Part shown: positions 1 to 8,028 of the stretch, piece after piece
Layout: every line of letters starts with the position of its first letter
Numbering within the stretch: the stretch's first letter is position 1
Assembly (NCBI RefSeq): GCF_036746095.1
Contig: NZ_DAIOEU010000002.1
Coordinates: 124,001-188,000, forward strand
Direction: 5' to 3'
DNA from: Dyella_B sp036746095
Lineage (GTDB): Bacteria > Pseudomonadota > Gammaproteobacteria > Xanthomonadales > Rhodanobacteraceae
Length of the DNA: 64,000 nt
Position numbers and translations under genes: made by a program
The notes under the pieces: generated by a model
Told to the model about the DNA's origin: nothing
Seen by the model: the letters and a program-made list of their open reading frames with translations, nothing else
Database searches by the model: none

Positions 1-1
1 T

Positions 2-3000
2 GCATCGGCGACGCTTGCGCAGTGGCAGGCGGCGCTGGAGGCAGTCACATACACCGACACGGCCATTACGCCGAATACCACGACGCGCACGATCAGCTTC
101 ACTGCCCTCGATACCGGTGCCGTTACCAGCAACACGGCGACGCGTACGGTCACCGTCACCGACACCGACCAGACACCGATCGTGACGACCACGGGCGGCA
201 CGACGAACTACGTCGGCGGCACGTCGGCCGCGACCATCGACGGCGGCATTTCGGTCACCGACCGCGATAACACGACACAGTCGACGGGAACGGTCGCGAT
301 CACGAGTGGTTTTCACGCCGGCGACACGCTGACGTTCGTCAATAGCAGCTCGGCCACGTACGGCAACATCGTCGCCTCGTACAACGCAGCAACGGGAGTG
401 CTGACGTTGACCTCCTCGGGCGGCACGGCTTCTGACTTGCAGTGGTCCAACGCGTTGAGCTCGGTGACGTTCTCGGCCGGCTCCAGCGCCACGCCCGGCA
501 CCCGCACCATTTCGTTCGCGACCAGCGACGGCGTGAAGAATAGTGCTGCGGCAACGGATACCGTGGCGCTGCTCGGCCCGCCGACGATCACGACCGATTC
601 CGGCTCAGCCGCGTTCGTCGCGGGCGACAACACGGTGTCCACGCCGGTGGCGATCGATTCCGGGCTGACCATGACGGACGGCGCCGCGCCCACGCTGGCC
701 TCGGCGACCGTTGCCATCACCGGCAATTTCCATGGCGGCGAAGACGTGCTCGCTTTCACGAATACGAATTCGGCGACATACGGCAATATCGCCGCCTCGT
801 ACAACGCGGCGACAGGTGTGCTGACGCTGACGTCGACGGGCGCGACGGCAACGTTTGCGCAATGGCAAAACGCGCTCGACTCAGTTACCTATACCGACAC
901 GGCCATCACCCCCAATACGGCGACGCGCACGGTCAGCTTTGCGGCCGTGGATACCAGCGCTGTCATAAGCAATACCGCCACCCGCACGGTGACGGTCACC
1001 GACACGGACCAGACCCCCATCGTGGCCACGTCCAGCGGCAGCACCTCCTTCGTGGCCGGCGACAACACTGCCTCGGCGCCAGTGCAGATCGACCACGGCA
1101 TCACGCTCTCCGACCGCGACAACACCACACTGGCGTCGGCCACGGTCGCCATCACCGGCAATTTCAACGCCAGTGAAGACGTACTCGCGTTCTCCAACGA
1201 CGGCGCGACCATGGGCAACATTGCCGCCTCGTACAACGCCGCCACGGGGATCATGACGCTGACCTCGACCGGCGCCACCGCCACCGTGGCGCAATGGCAG
1301 GCGGCCTTGGCCTCGATCACCTACACCGATACCGCCGTCACGCCGAACAACGCCACGCGCACCGTCAGTTTTGCGGTCAGCGACGGCCTGGAGACCAGCG
1401 TCGCCGGCACGAAATCGGTCACCGTTACCGATACCGACCAGACGCCGATCCTCACCACCCCCAGCGGGTCGGTCTCCTTTGTGGCTGCGGACAACGCCGT
1501 TTCGACCCCGGTGCTGATCGATACCGCCATCACGCTGTCGGACCGTGACAACACCACGCTGGCCTCGGCCACGGTCGCCATCACCGGCAATTTCCATAGC
1601 GGCGAAGACGTGCTCGCGTTCACCAACGACGGCGCGACCATGGGCAACATCAGCGCTTCGTACAACGCGGCCACCGGCGTGCTCACGCTCACCTCTTCCG
1701 GTGCCACCGCCACGCTGGGGCAATGGCAGGCGGCGCTGGATTCGGTCTCCTACACCGACACCACCGTCACGCCGAACAACGCCACGCGCACCATCGGCTT
1801 CGCCGTCAGCGACGGCATCAAGACCAGCGCCGCGGCGACGCGCACGGTGACGGTCACCGATACCGATCAGACGCCGATCGTCACCACGTCTACCGGCAGC
1901 GCATCGTTCGTGGCGGGCGACAACACCGTGTCCACGCCGGTACACATCGATAGCGGCATCGCGCTGTCAGACCGTGACAACACCACGCTGGCGTCGGCGA
2001 CGGTCGCCATCACCGGCAACTTCCATAGCGGCGAGGACGTGCTCGCGTTCACCAACGACGGCGCGACCATGGGCAACATCAGCGCCTCGTACAACGCGGC
2101 CACCGGCGTGCTCACCCTCACCTCTTCCGGCGCCACCGCCACCATGGCGCAATGGCAAGCGGCACTGGCTTCGGTCACCTATACCGATACCGCCGTCACG
2201 CCGAACAACGCCACGCGCACGATCAGCTTCACCGTCAGTGACGGCGTCAAGACCAGCGTCGCCGGAACCAAATCGGTCACCGTCACCGATACCGACCAGA
2301 CGCCGATCGTGACGACATCTACCGGAAACACGTCGTTCGTCGCTGGCGATAACGCCGCGTCCACGCCCGTGCAAATCGACGGCGGCATCGCACTCTCCGA
2401 CCACGACAACACCACGCTGGCGTCGGCTACTGTCGCCATCACCGGCAATTTCCATAGCAGCGAAGACGTGCTCGCGTTCACCAACGACGGCGCGACCATG
2501 GGCAACATCGCCGCCTCGTACAACGCCGCCACGGGTGTCATGACGCTGACCTCGACCGGCGCCACCGCCACCGTGGCGCAATGGCAGGCGGCCTTGGCCT
2601 CGATCACCTACACCGATACCGCCGTCACGCCGAACAACGCCACGCGCACCGTCAGTTTTGCGGTCAGCGACGGCCTGGAGACCAGCGTCGCCGGCACGAA
2701 ATCGGTCACCGTTACCGATACCGACCAGACGCCGATCCTCACCACCCCCAGCGGGTCGGTCTCCTTTGTGGCTGCGGACAACGCCGTTTCGACCCCGGTG
2801 CTGATCGATACCGCCATCACGCTGTCGGACCGTGACAACACCACGCTGGCCTCGGCCACGGTCGCCATCACCGGCAATTTCCATAGCGGCGAAGACGTGC
2901 TCGCGTTCACCAACGACGGCGCGACCATGGGCAACATCAGCGCTTCGTACAACGCGGCCACCGGCGTGCTCACGCTCACCTCTTCCGGTGCCACCGCCAC

Positions 3001-4300
3001 GCTGGGGCAATGGCAGGCGGCGCTGGATTCGGTCTCCTACACCGACACCACCGTCACGCCGAACAACGCCACGCGCACCATCGGCTTCGCCGTCAGCGAC
3101 GGCATCAAGACCAGCGCCGCGGCGACGCGCACGGTGACGGTCACCGATACCGACCAGACGCCGATCGTCACCACCTCAAGCGGCTCGGTCGTCTTCGGCG
3201 GCATTGGGCATACCTCGCCGGTGTTGATCGATCCCTACATCACCGTCTCCGACCGCGACAACGCCACGCTGGCGAGCGCCACCGTCTCCATCGTCGCGGG
3301 CCTGCGCCCCGGCGAAGACCGCTTGTTGTTCGTCAACGACAGCACGACCATGGGCGACATCACCGGTTCCTACAACGCGGCGACTGGTGTATTGACGCTC
3401 ACCTCCGCCGGTAACACCGCCACGCTGGCGCAATGGCAAACTGCATTGGCCTCCGTGGCCTATACGGACATATCGCTTACGGCCGTCGCCGGCAACCGCA
3501 CCATTGCGTTCGAAGTGAACGACGGCACGCTCGATAGCGCTGACACGATACGCTCGATCACCGTCAACGCCGCCTTCAAGGGCAGAACCGTCGTACCTGC
3601 CGAACCACCCGTGTTGCCTACCGCCACGCTGGTTCCGCCAAACACCGGGGAAATCCCGACAAGCGAACCGGTGGTGCTGACCGCGCTTGCCGCGGAATCC
3701 ATGCCTGGCGAACCCATGCTGCCTTTCCACACCACCACCTTCACCGCACCGGGTGGGCAGCACGCCAACTCGCCTGACATGCTGGGTGGAACACAGGTCG
3801 GCGCGCAGTCGTGGATCATGCCCGCGCCGATTGCCGCACCGTTCAACGTGCCGGTCACCACCGAGCATCACGTTGCAGCGCCCGGCGCAAAGTTCACCCT
3901 GGCGCTCGTGCCTTGGGTGGACACAAACGCGCAGGTCATCGCCGTGACGCAAGGGGACGGCCGTGCCCTGCCCGACTGGCTGCACTACGACCCTGCAAGC
4001 CGCCAGCTGCAAGGTCATGCGCCGATGCATGGACACGGGCCGCACCAATTGTCCCTGGTTATCGCCACGCGCGACCAGCAGGGACATCAGCACTACCGCG
4101 AAGTCGTACTCGATTTCGGCGGCAAGCACGCCACCGTTCACCACGCCGCACGACATGCACCGCGCCATGCCGCAAAACTTTCGCTGAAAGAGCAATTCGA
4201 ACGCGAGCAAAAGAGCTTCCATGTCGTTCGCCCCGCACCCGTGCAAACCGGAGCGCTCACGCTCAATGCCCGTACTTCGACGCCCGCCACGCATACCTGA
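2..4300 (+). CDS. Giant repetitive surface adhesin, 3' part (5' end outside window)
   Basis: The frame is open from base 2, so the start lies upstream and at least 1,432 residues are in view. Most of the protein is tandem copies of a Thr/Ser/Ala/Asp-rich domain of about 143 residues, with recurring motifs TDTDQTP, SFVAGDN, SDRDNTTLASATVAITGNF, YNAATG and AQWQAAL. This is a cadherin/Ig-like beta-sandwich pattern familiar from very large biofilm adhesins. A Pro-rich linker follows (about nt 3590-3850), then a dystroglycan-type cadherin-like motif (LPDWLHYDPASRQLQG, about nt 3968-4015) and a His/Arg-rich tail. No RTX nonapeptides or beta-barrel are visible. The export genes begin 26 bp downstream, which suggests this is their substrate. 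The domain name is inferred, but the repeat architecture is plain. Confidence 0.9.
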   Translation, partial: ASATLAQWQAALEAVTYTDTAITPNTTTRTISFTALDTGAVTSNTATRTVTVTDTDQTPIVTTTGGTTNYVGGTSAATIDGGISVTDRDNTTQSTGTVAITSGFHAGDTLTFVNSSSATYGNIVASYNAATGVLTLTSSGGTASDLQWSNALSSVTFSAGSSATPGTRTISFATSDGVKNSAAATDTVALLGPPTITTDSGSAAFVAGDNTVSTPVAIDSGLTMTDGAAPTLASATVAITGNFHGGEDVLAFTNTNSATYGNIAASYNAATGVLTLTSTGATATFAQWQNALDSVTYTDTAITPNTATRTVSFAAVDTSAVISNTATRTVTVTDTDQTPIVATSSGSTSFVAGDNTASAPVQIDHGITLSDRDNTTLASATVAITGNFNASEDVLAFSNDGATMGNIAASYNAATGIMTLTSTGATATVAQWQAALASITYTDTAVTPNNATRTVSFAVSDGLETSVAGTKSVTVTDTDQTPILTTPSGSVSFVAADNAVSTPVLIDTAITLSDRDNTTLASATVAITGNFHSGEDVLAFTNDGATMGNISASYNAATGVLTLTSSGATATLGQWQAALDSVSYTDTTVTPNNATRTIGFAVSDGIKTSAAATRTVTVTDTDQTPIVTTSTGSASFVAGDNTVSTPVHIDSGIALSDRDNTTLASATVAITGNFHSGEDVLAFTNDGATMGNISASYNAATGVLTLTSSGATATMAQWQAALASVTYTDTAVTPNNATRTISFTVSDGVKTSVAGTKSVTVTDTDQTPIVTTSTGNTSFVAGDNAASTPVQIDGGIALSDHDNTTLASATVAITGNFHSSEDVLAFTNDGATMGNIAASYNAATGVMTLTSTGATATVAQWQAALASITYTDTAVTPNNATRTVSFAVSDGLETSVAGTKSVTVTDTDQTPILTTPSGSVSFVAADNAVSTPVLIDTAITLSDRDNTTLASATVAITGNFHSGEDVLAFTNDGATMGNISASYNAATGVLTLTSSGATATLGQWQAALDSVSYTDTTVTPNNATRTIGFAVSDGIKTSAAATRTVTVTDTDQTPIVTTSSGSVVFGGIGHTSPVLIDPYITVSDRDNATLASATVSIVAGLRPGEDRLLFVNDSTTMGDITGSYNAATGVLTLTSAGNTATLAQWQTALASVAYTDISLTAVAGNRTIAFEVNDGTLDSADTIRSITVNAAFKGRTVVPAEPPVLPTATLVPPNTGEIPTSEPVVLTALAAESMPGEPMLPFHTTTFTAPGGQHANSPDMLGGTQVGAQSWIMPAPIAAPFNVPVTTEHHVAAPGAKFTLALVPWVDTNAQVIAVTQGDGRALPDWLHYDPASRQLQGHAPMHGHGPHQLSLVIATRDQQGHQHYREVVLDFGGKHATVHHAARHAPRHAAKLSLKEQFEREQKSFHVVRPAPVQTGALTLNARTSTPATHT
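1251..1866 (+). repeat. Long exact repeat, copy 1
   Basis: By eye this 616-bp stretch is identical, including third codon positions, to 2538-3153, exactly 1,287 bp (three repeat units) further on. The flanking units differ at many silent sites. A recent duplication or gene conversion explains this best. It is also a place where a short-read assembly could collapse or expand units. Confidence 0.85.
2538..3153 (+). repeat. Long exact repeat, copy 2
   Basis: This is the second copy of the 616-bp exact repeat described at 1251-1866. Identity breaks at 2537 (GTC against ATC) and at 3154 (GAC against GAT). Confidence 0.85.
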
Positions 4301-4326
4301 CACGATCATAGACAGGGACTATCACC

Positions 4327-5871
4327 GTGAATTCGTCTTCTTCTGCTGCGCATACCCATACCCGACTCGCCCGCACCCCGCTGGTGCTGGCGCTCACCGC
4401 CGCCACCGTATGGCTATCAGGATGCGCCATCCATCCCAAGCCGTTCTCCGCCGCCGAACGCAACCACATGGCTGCCAGCGAGCGGAGCGAATTATTTGCG
4501 CAACAGGATCCAGTGACCGGCCCGATCACGCTGGATGAGGCGATGGCGCGCGCGATCCGCTTCAACCTGGACAACCGGCAAAAAATGATGGAAGAAGCGC
4601 TGGCGCAGCGCCAACTCGATCTTGCCAATTTCGACCTGCTGCCCAAGCTGACCGCCGCCGCCGGCTACACCTCGCGCAATCGCGAACTAGCCTCACGCTC
4701 GGTATTGCTCAACAACCCCAATGAAACCACGGTGCCGCCGTCGTATTCCACCGACAAGGACATGCGCACCGCGGACCTGAGTTTTTCCTGGAACCTGCTC
4801 GATTTCGGCGTGAGCTATTTCGAAGCGAAAGAACAGGCCGACCGCGTGCTGGTGGTGCAACAGCGCCGCCGCAAAGTGGTGCAGTTGCTGATGCAACAAG
4901 TGCGCGAAGCGTATTGGCAGGCAGCCGGCGCCGAACGCGTTCACGATCGCATCGGCCCGTTGCTGAAGCAGGCAAGCGATGCACTGGAGGATTCCAGGCA
5001 TGTCCAGCAAGCGAAACTGGCCTCGCCGCTGGACACGCTCAATTACCAGCACGAGCTGCTCGACATCATGCGGCAACTGGAATCAGTGCGCGATCAACTG
5101 GAGGAAGCCAAGCCGCGCCTCGCCTCACTCATGAATCTGGACCCCGGCAAGGAATTCACGCTGGCGCCACCGGGCGGCTTCGACGAGCCGCATTTCGCCA
5201 TGCCCATGACGCAGATGGAAACCACCGCGCTACAGCGCCGCCCGGAATTGCTGGAGGCCGGCTACAACGAACGCATCAGCGTCGACGAAACACACAAAGC
5301 GCTGGCCAAGTTGCTGCCCGGCATCGAGGTGCAACTGGGCGACCACTACGACAGCAACAGCTTCCTCGCCTTCCACACCTGGCGCGACGCCGGCCTGAGC
5401 GTGAGCTGGAACTTGCTGAACGTGTTCAACATCAAAAACATCCGCGGCGAAGCCAAGGCTGAGCTGGATGTCGCACGCATACAGCGCGAAGCCCTGGCGA
5501 TGGCCGTGTTGACGCAGGTACACGTCGCCAGCACCGACCTGACGGCCAAGCGCCGGCAGTTCGAGCTGCTCCAGCAGATGAACGACGTCGACCAGCAGAT
5601 CCTGGAGCATACGCGCAACGCCGCCAACGCCAACGCCATCGGCAAGCTCAACGAAATCCGCGCGGCCGCCGGCGCGATGATGGCCGAGCTGCGCCTGTAC
5701 GAAAGCTATGGCCAGCTGGAAAGCGCCTATGGGCAATTGCTGTCCACGCTTGGCCTGGATCCGGTACCCGATACCGTGCAATCGCACGACCTGACCACGT
5801 TGGAACAGGCGATCTCCCAAGAGCAGCAACACTGGGATTCGCTGGGCAAGGGAGATGAGAGCAAATCATGA
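4327..5871 (+). CDS. TolC-family outer-membrane efflux lipoprotein
   Basis: This 514-residue protein has a basic start, a hydrophobic stretch and a lipobox LSGC with Cys33, so it should be a lipidated outer-membrane protein. Two internally similar halves carry the TolC/OEP pattern (long coiled-coil helices around DLSFSWNLLDFG and AGLSVSWNLLNVF), which forms the trimeric exit duct of tripartite exporters. The GTG start is preceded by AGGGA at good spacing. The stop overlaps the next start (ATGA), so the genes are translationally coupled. The adhesin ends 26 bp upstream. It probably provides the outer-membrane channel for this locus rather than a drug pump, since no RND or ABC inner-membrane pump is nearby. 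Confidence 0.9.
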   Translation: MNSSSSAAHTHTRLARTPLVLALTAATVWLSGCAIHPKPFSAAERNHMAASERSELFAQQDPVTGPITLDEAMARAIRFNLDNRQKMMEEALAQRQLDLANFDLLPKLTAAAGYTSRNRELASRSVLLNNPNETTVPPSYSTDKDMRTADLSFSWNLLDFGVSYFEAKEQADRVLVVQQRRRKVVQLLMQQVREAYWQAAGAERVHDRIGPLLKQASDALEDSRHVQQAKLASPLDTLNYQHELLDIMRQLESVRDQLEEAKPRLASLMNLDPGKEFTLAPPGGFDEPHFAMPMTQMETTALQRRPELLEAGYNERISVDETHKALAKLLPGIEVQLGDHYDSNSFLAFHTWRDAGLSVSWNLLNVFNIKNIRGEAKAELDVARIQREALAMAVLTQVHVASTDLTAKRRQFELLQQMNDVDQQILEHTRNAANANAIGKLNEIRAAAGAMMAELRLYESYGQLESAYGQLLSTLGLDPVPDTVQSHDLTTLEQAISQEQQHWDSLGKGDESKS

Positions 5872-6623
5872 GGTTGCATGGCTTTCTGCTTGCTTGCATC
5901 GCCGTGACGATGTGGCCGGCGCTACAGGTTTCAGCCGCCGATGTGCCGCATGCCGCGGCAGACGATGGACGCATCCGCATTCAGCTCGTGTCGCGCGACG
6001 AGGTGGAACTGTCCAGCGAGATTGCCGGCAAGATCGACAAATTACCGCTGCGCGAGGGCGACGCGTTCCGCGCCGGGCAACTGCTGGTATCGCTCGATTG
6101 CGCGCTGTACAACGCACAGCTGCACAAGGCGCAGGCCGATGCGGAAGCCGCCCAGGCACTCCTGCAAGTGGATACCAAGCTGGCCAAGCTCAATTCGGTC
6201 GGCGAGCTGGACGTCGAGCAGGCGCACGCGAAAGCCAAGGCCAGTGCGGCGGAAGTCGCCTACATGCAAGCCACCGTGCGCAACTGCACGATCAGCGCGC
6301 CCTTCTCCGGTCGCGTGGTGAAGCGCACGGCGGCACCGGGCCAGTTCGTCGAAGCGGGCAAGCCCGTGCTCACCATCGTCGACACCAGCCATCTGGAGTT
6401 GAAGATGATCGTGCCGTCGAAATGGTTGGCATGGCTGAAACCGGGGCACTCGCTCCGCGTGCAGGTGGACGAGGTGGGCAAGACCTACGATGCCCGCGTA
6501 GCACGCATCGGCGCACGCGTCGATCCAGTTTCGCAAACGGTGGACGTCACCGCGGCGCTGGTCAATGAAGCCCCCGAACTCTTGCCCGGCATGAGCGGCT
6601 GGGCCAAGTTCGCTACTCCTTAG
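5868..6623 (+). CDS. Periplasmic adaptor (HlyD/RND-type membrane fusion protein)
   Basis: This 251-residue protein has an N-terminal signal peptide ending near VSAAD. A split lipoyl/barrel-sandwich domain flanks a short alpha-hairpin (residues about 60-140), with the typical lipoyl return NCTISAPFSGRVVKRTAAPGQ. A beta-barrel domain and a C-terminal segment follow (LLPGMSGWAKF). Such adaptors bridge an inner-membrane component to TolC. It is short for the family and has no transmembrane anchor beyond the signal. It overlaps the TolC gene by 4 bp and lies 4 bp before the next gene. Confidence 0.85.
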   Translation: MRLHGFLLACIAVTMWPALQVSAADVPHAAADDGRIRIQLVSRDEVELSSEIAGKIDKLPLREGDAFRAGQLLVSLDCALYNAQLHKAQADAEAAQALLQVDTKLAKLNSVGELDVEQAHAKAKASAAEVAYMQATVRNCTISAPFSGRVVKRTAAPGQFVEAGKPVLTIVDTSHLELKMIVPSKWLAWLKPGHSLRVQVDEVGKTYDARVARIGARVDPVSQTVDVTAALVNEAPELLPGMSGWAKFATP

Positions 6624-6627
6624 CGTC

Positions 6628-8028
6628 ATGACCGGGAACATCCATATCGACGCGACCCGGCTTGCACTGCTGTGGCAGCTGTCGGCACGCGCACGTGCGG
6701 CGGAGACCGAAGCGGCGCTCGCTTTTACGATCGTCAACGAGACGCAGGTACTCGTACCCTACCGCCAGGCTGCCTGGTGGCACGCGGGCGGTGCGCTGCC
6801 CGGTGCGGTCGCCGCAGTATCGGGTTTGCCGCAATGCGACCCGGCGGCACCCTATGTGCAATGGTTGAACGCGGTATGCCGGAGGTTGACGCGCCGGCCC
6901 GCACCACCACCGGAGACGCTGCAAGCGCCGGCGCCAGCCGGAGAAACACCGCAAGCACAGCCGCAAACATTCACCGCCGACGATCTACCGACCGAACTGG
7001 CGGCGGATTGGGCCGCATGGTGGCCGGCCCGCGCCTTATGGGTGCCTCTGATCGACGCACGCCAACGCATCCTGGGCGCGGTCTTGTTCGCACGCGAAGA
7101 CCCGTTCAACCCGCAAGAAGTGGCCTTGCTGGCTGAGCTCGCGCATGTATGGGCTCACGCGCTGCGTGCCTTTGAGCCACAAATTTCGCCGTTTTCGCGC
7201 GCACTCGCCTCGCTGCGCCAAGGCAAGCTGCGCAAGCGGGTACTGATTGCGCTGGCGCTCGCCTGCGTCATGCCGGTGCCACTGAGCGTGCTGGCGCCGG
7301 CAGAGGTCACGGCCAAGGACCCATTTGTGGTGCGCTCGCCGCTGGATGGAGTGATCGATCGCCTGCAAGTGCAACCGAATCAGCATGTCGTTGCGGGAAC
7401 GCCCCTGTTCTCGCTCGATGCGACCACTCTCGCCTCTCGCGATGCGCTGGCACGCAAAAATTTCGACGCTGCGCAGGAAGAGTATCGACAGACCGCGCAA
7501 CTGGCCGTTACGAGCGATAAAGATCGCCTCGACATGGCCGTGAAGAAAGGCAAGCTCGATGCCAGCGCCGTCGAGCTCGATTACGCCGCCGCGCAGCTGG
7601 CGCGATTGCGCATCACCGCAACGCGCGCCGGCGTTGCGGTGTTCTCCGATCCGAATGACTGGGTGGGACGCGCCGTTTCCGTGGGCGAAAAAGTGATGCT
7701 GCTGGCTGATCCCGCACACGTAGAGCTGACCGCTTACCTGCCGGTAGCTGAAAACGTGGAAGTGAAACCGGGTGCCACGCTGACGCTCTACCCCAAGAGT
7801 TCGCCGCTGGTCAGTTACGCCGCACATGTCGACACGATTGCCTATCGCGCCGAACCGACGCCCGATGGCGTGCTGGCTTATCGCATCAAGGCAAGCTTTA
7901 CCGGCGATGCGCCACGCCCCGAGCTTGGCATGATGGGCACCGCCCGCATCCACGGCCGCTGGGTACCTCTGGTGTATTACTTGTTGCGCCGACCGTTGGC
8001 GGCGACACGGCAATGGCTGGGCTGGTGA
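6628..8028 (+). CDS. Membrane-anchored HlyD-family adaptor with GAF-like N-terminal domain
   Basis: The protein has 466 residues. The first ~190 have the layout of a cytoplasmic GAF-type sensor domain (AETEAALAFTIVNETQVLVPYRQAAWW, then ALWVPLIDARQRILGAVLFARED); this is a pattern call, not a firm assignment. One transmembrane helix follows (about 205-228, VLIALALACVMPVPLSVL), then a periplasmic lipoyl/hairpin/barrel region (VRSPLDGVIDRLQVQPNQHV, LRITATRAGVAVFSDPNDWVGR). The fold suggests an inner-membrane adaptor that could couple cytoplasmic status to export. It starts 4 bp after the previous gene and ends in TGATG shared with the M50 gene. Confidence 0.75.
   Translation: MTGNIHIDATRLALLWQLSARARAAETEAALAFTIVNETQVLVPYRQAAWWHAGGALPGAVAAVSGLPQCDPAAPYVQWLNAVCRRLTRRPAPPPETLQAPAPAGETPQAQPQTFTADDLPTELAADWAAWWPARALWVPLIDARQRILGAVLFAREDPFNPQEVALLAELAHVWAHALRAFEPQISPFSRALASLRQGKLRKRVLIALALACVMPVPLSVLAPAEVTAKDPFVVRSPLDGVIDRLQVQPNQHVVAGTPLFSLDATTLASRDALARKNFDAAQEEYRQTAQLAVTSDKDRLDMAVKKGKLDASAVELDYAAAQLARLRITATRAGVAVFSDPNDWVGRAVSVGEKVMLLADPAHVELTAYLPVAENVEVKPGATLTLYPKSSPLVSYAAHVDTIAYRAEPTPDGVLAYRIKASFTGDAPRPELGMMGTARIHGRWVPLVYYLLRRPLAATRQWLGW

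Larger units (their letters stand above)
2..3570 (+). repeat. Tandem 429-bp repeats inside the adhesin gene
   Basis: There is one partial and about eight full copies of a 429-bp (143-codon) unit. Full units begin near nt 182, 594, 1019, 1448, 1877, 2306, 2735 and 3164, each at the TDTDQTP boundary. The second unit, near nt 594, starts after a divergent linker (LLGPP). The last unit is also divergent (SVVFGGIGH in place of SFVAGDN). The even period and codon-level identity of the middle copies point to expansion by unequal recombination. Confidence 0.9.

Noticed and set aside
2..3570. Regular repeats considered as a CRISPR array
   Set aside because: The period is 429 bp, units are coding and in frame throughout, and there are no short repeats with unique spacers. 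No CRISPR array was seen elsewhere in the window.
881..4309. Several long minus-strand frames opposite the adhesin repeats
   Set aside because: They repeat with the 429-bp period and have Arg/Gly/Val-biased composition; they are reverse-strand shadows of the repeat gene.
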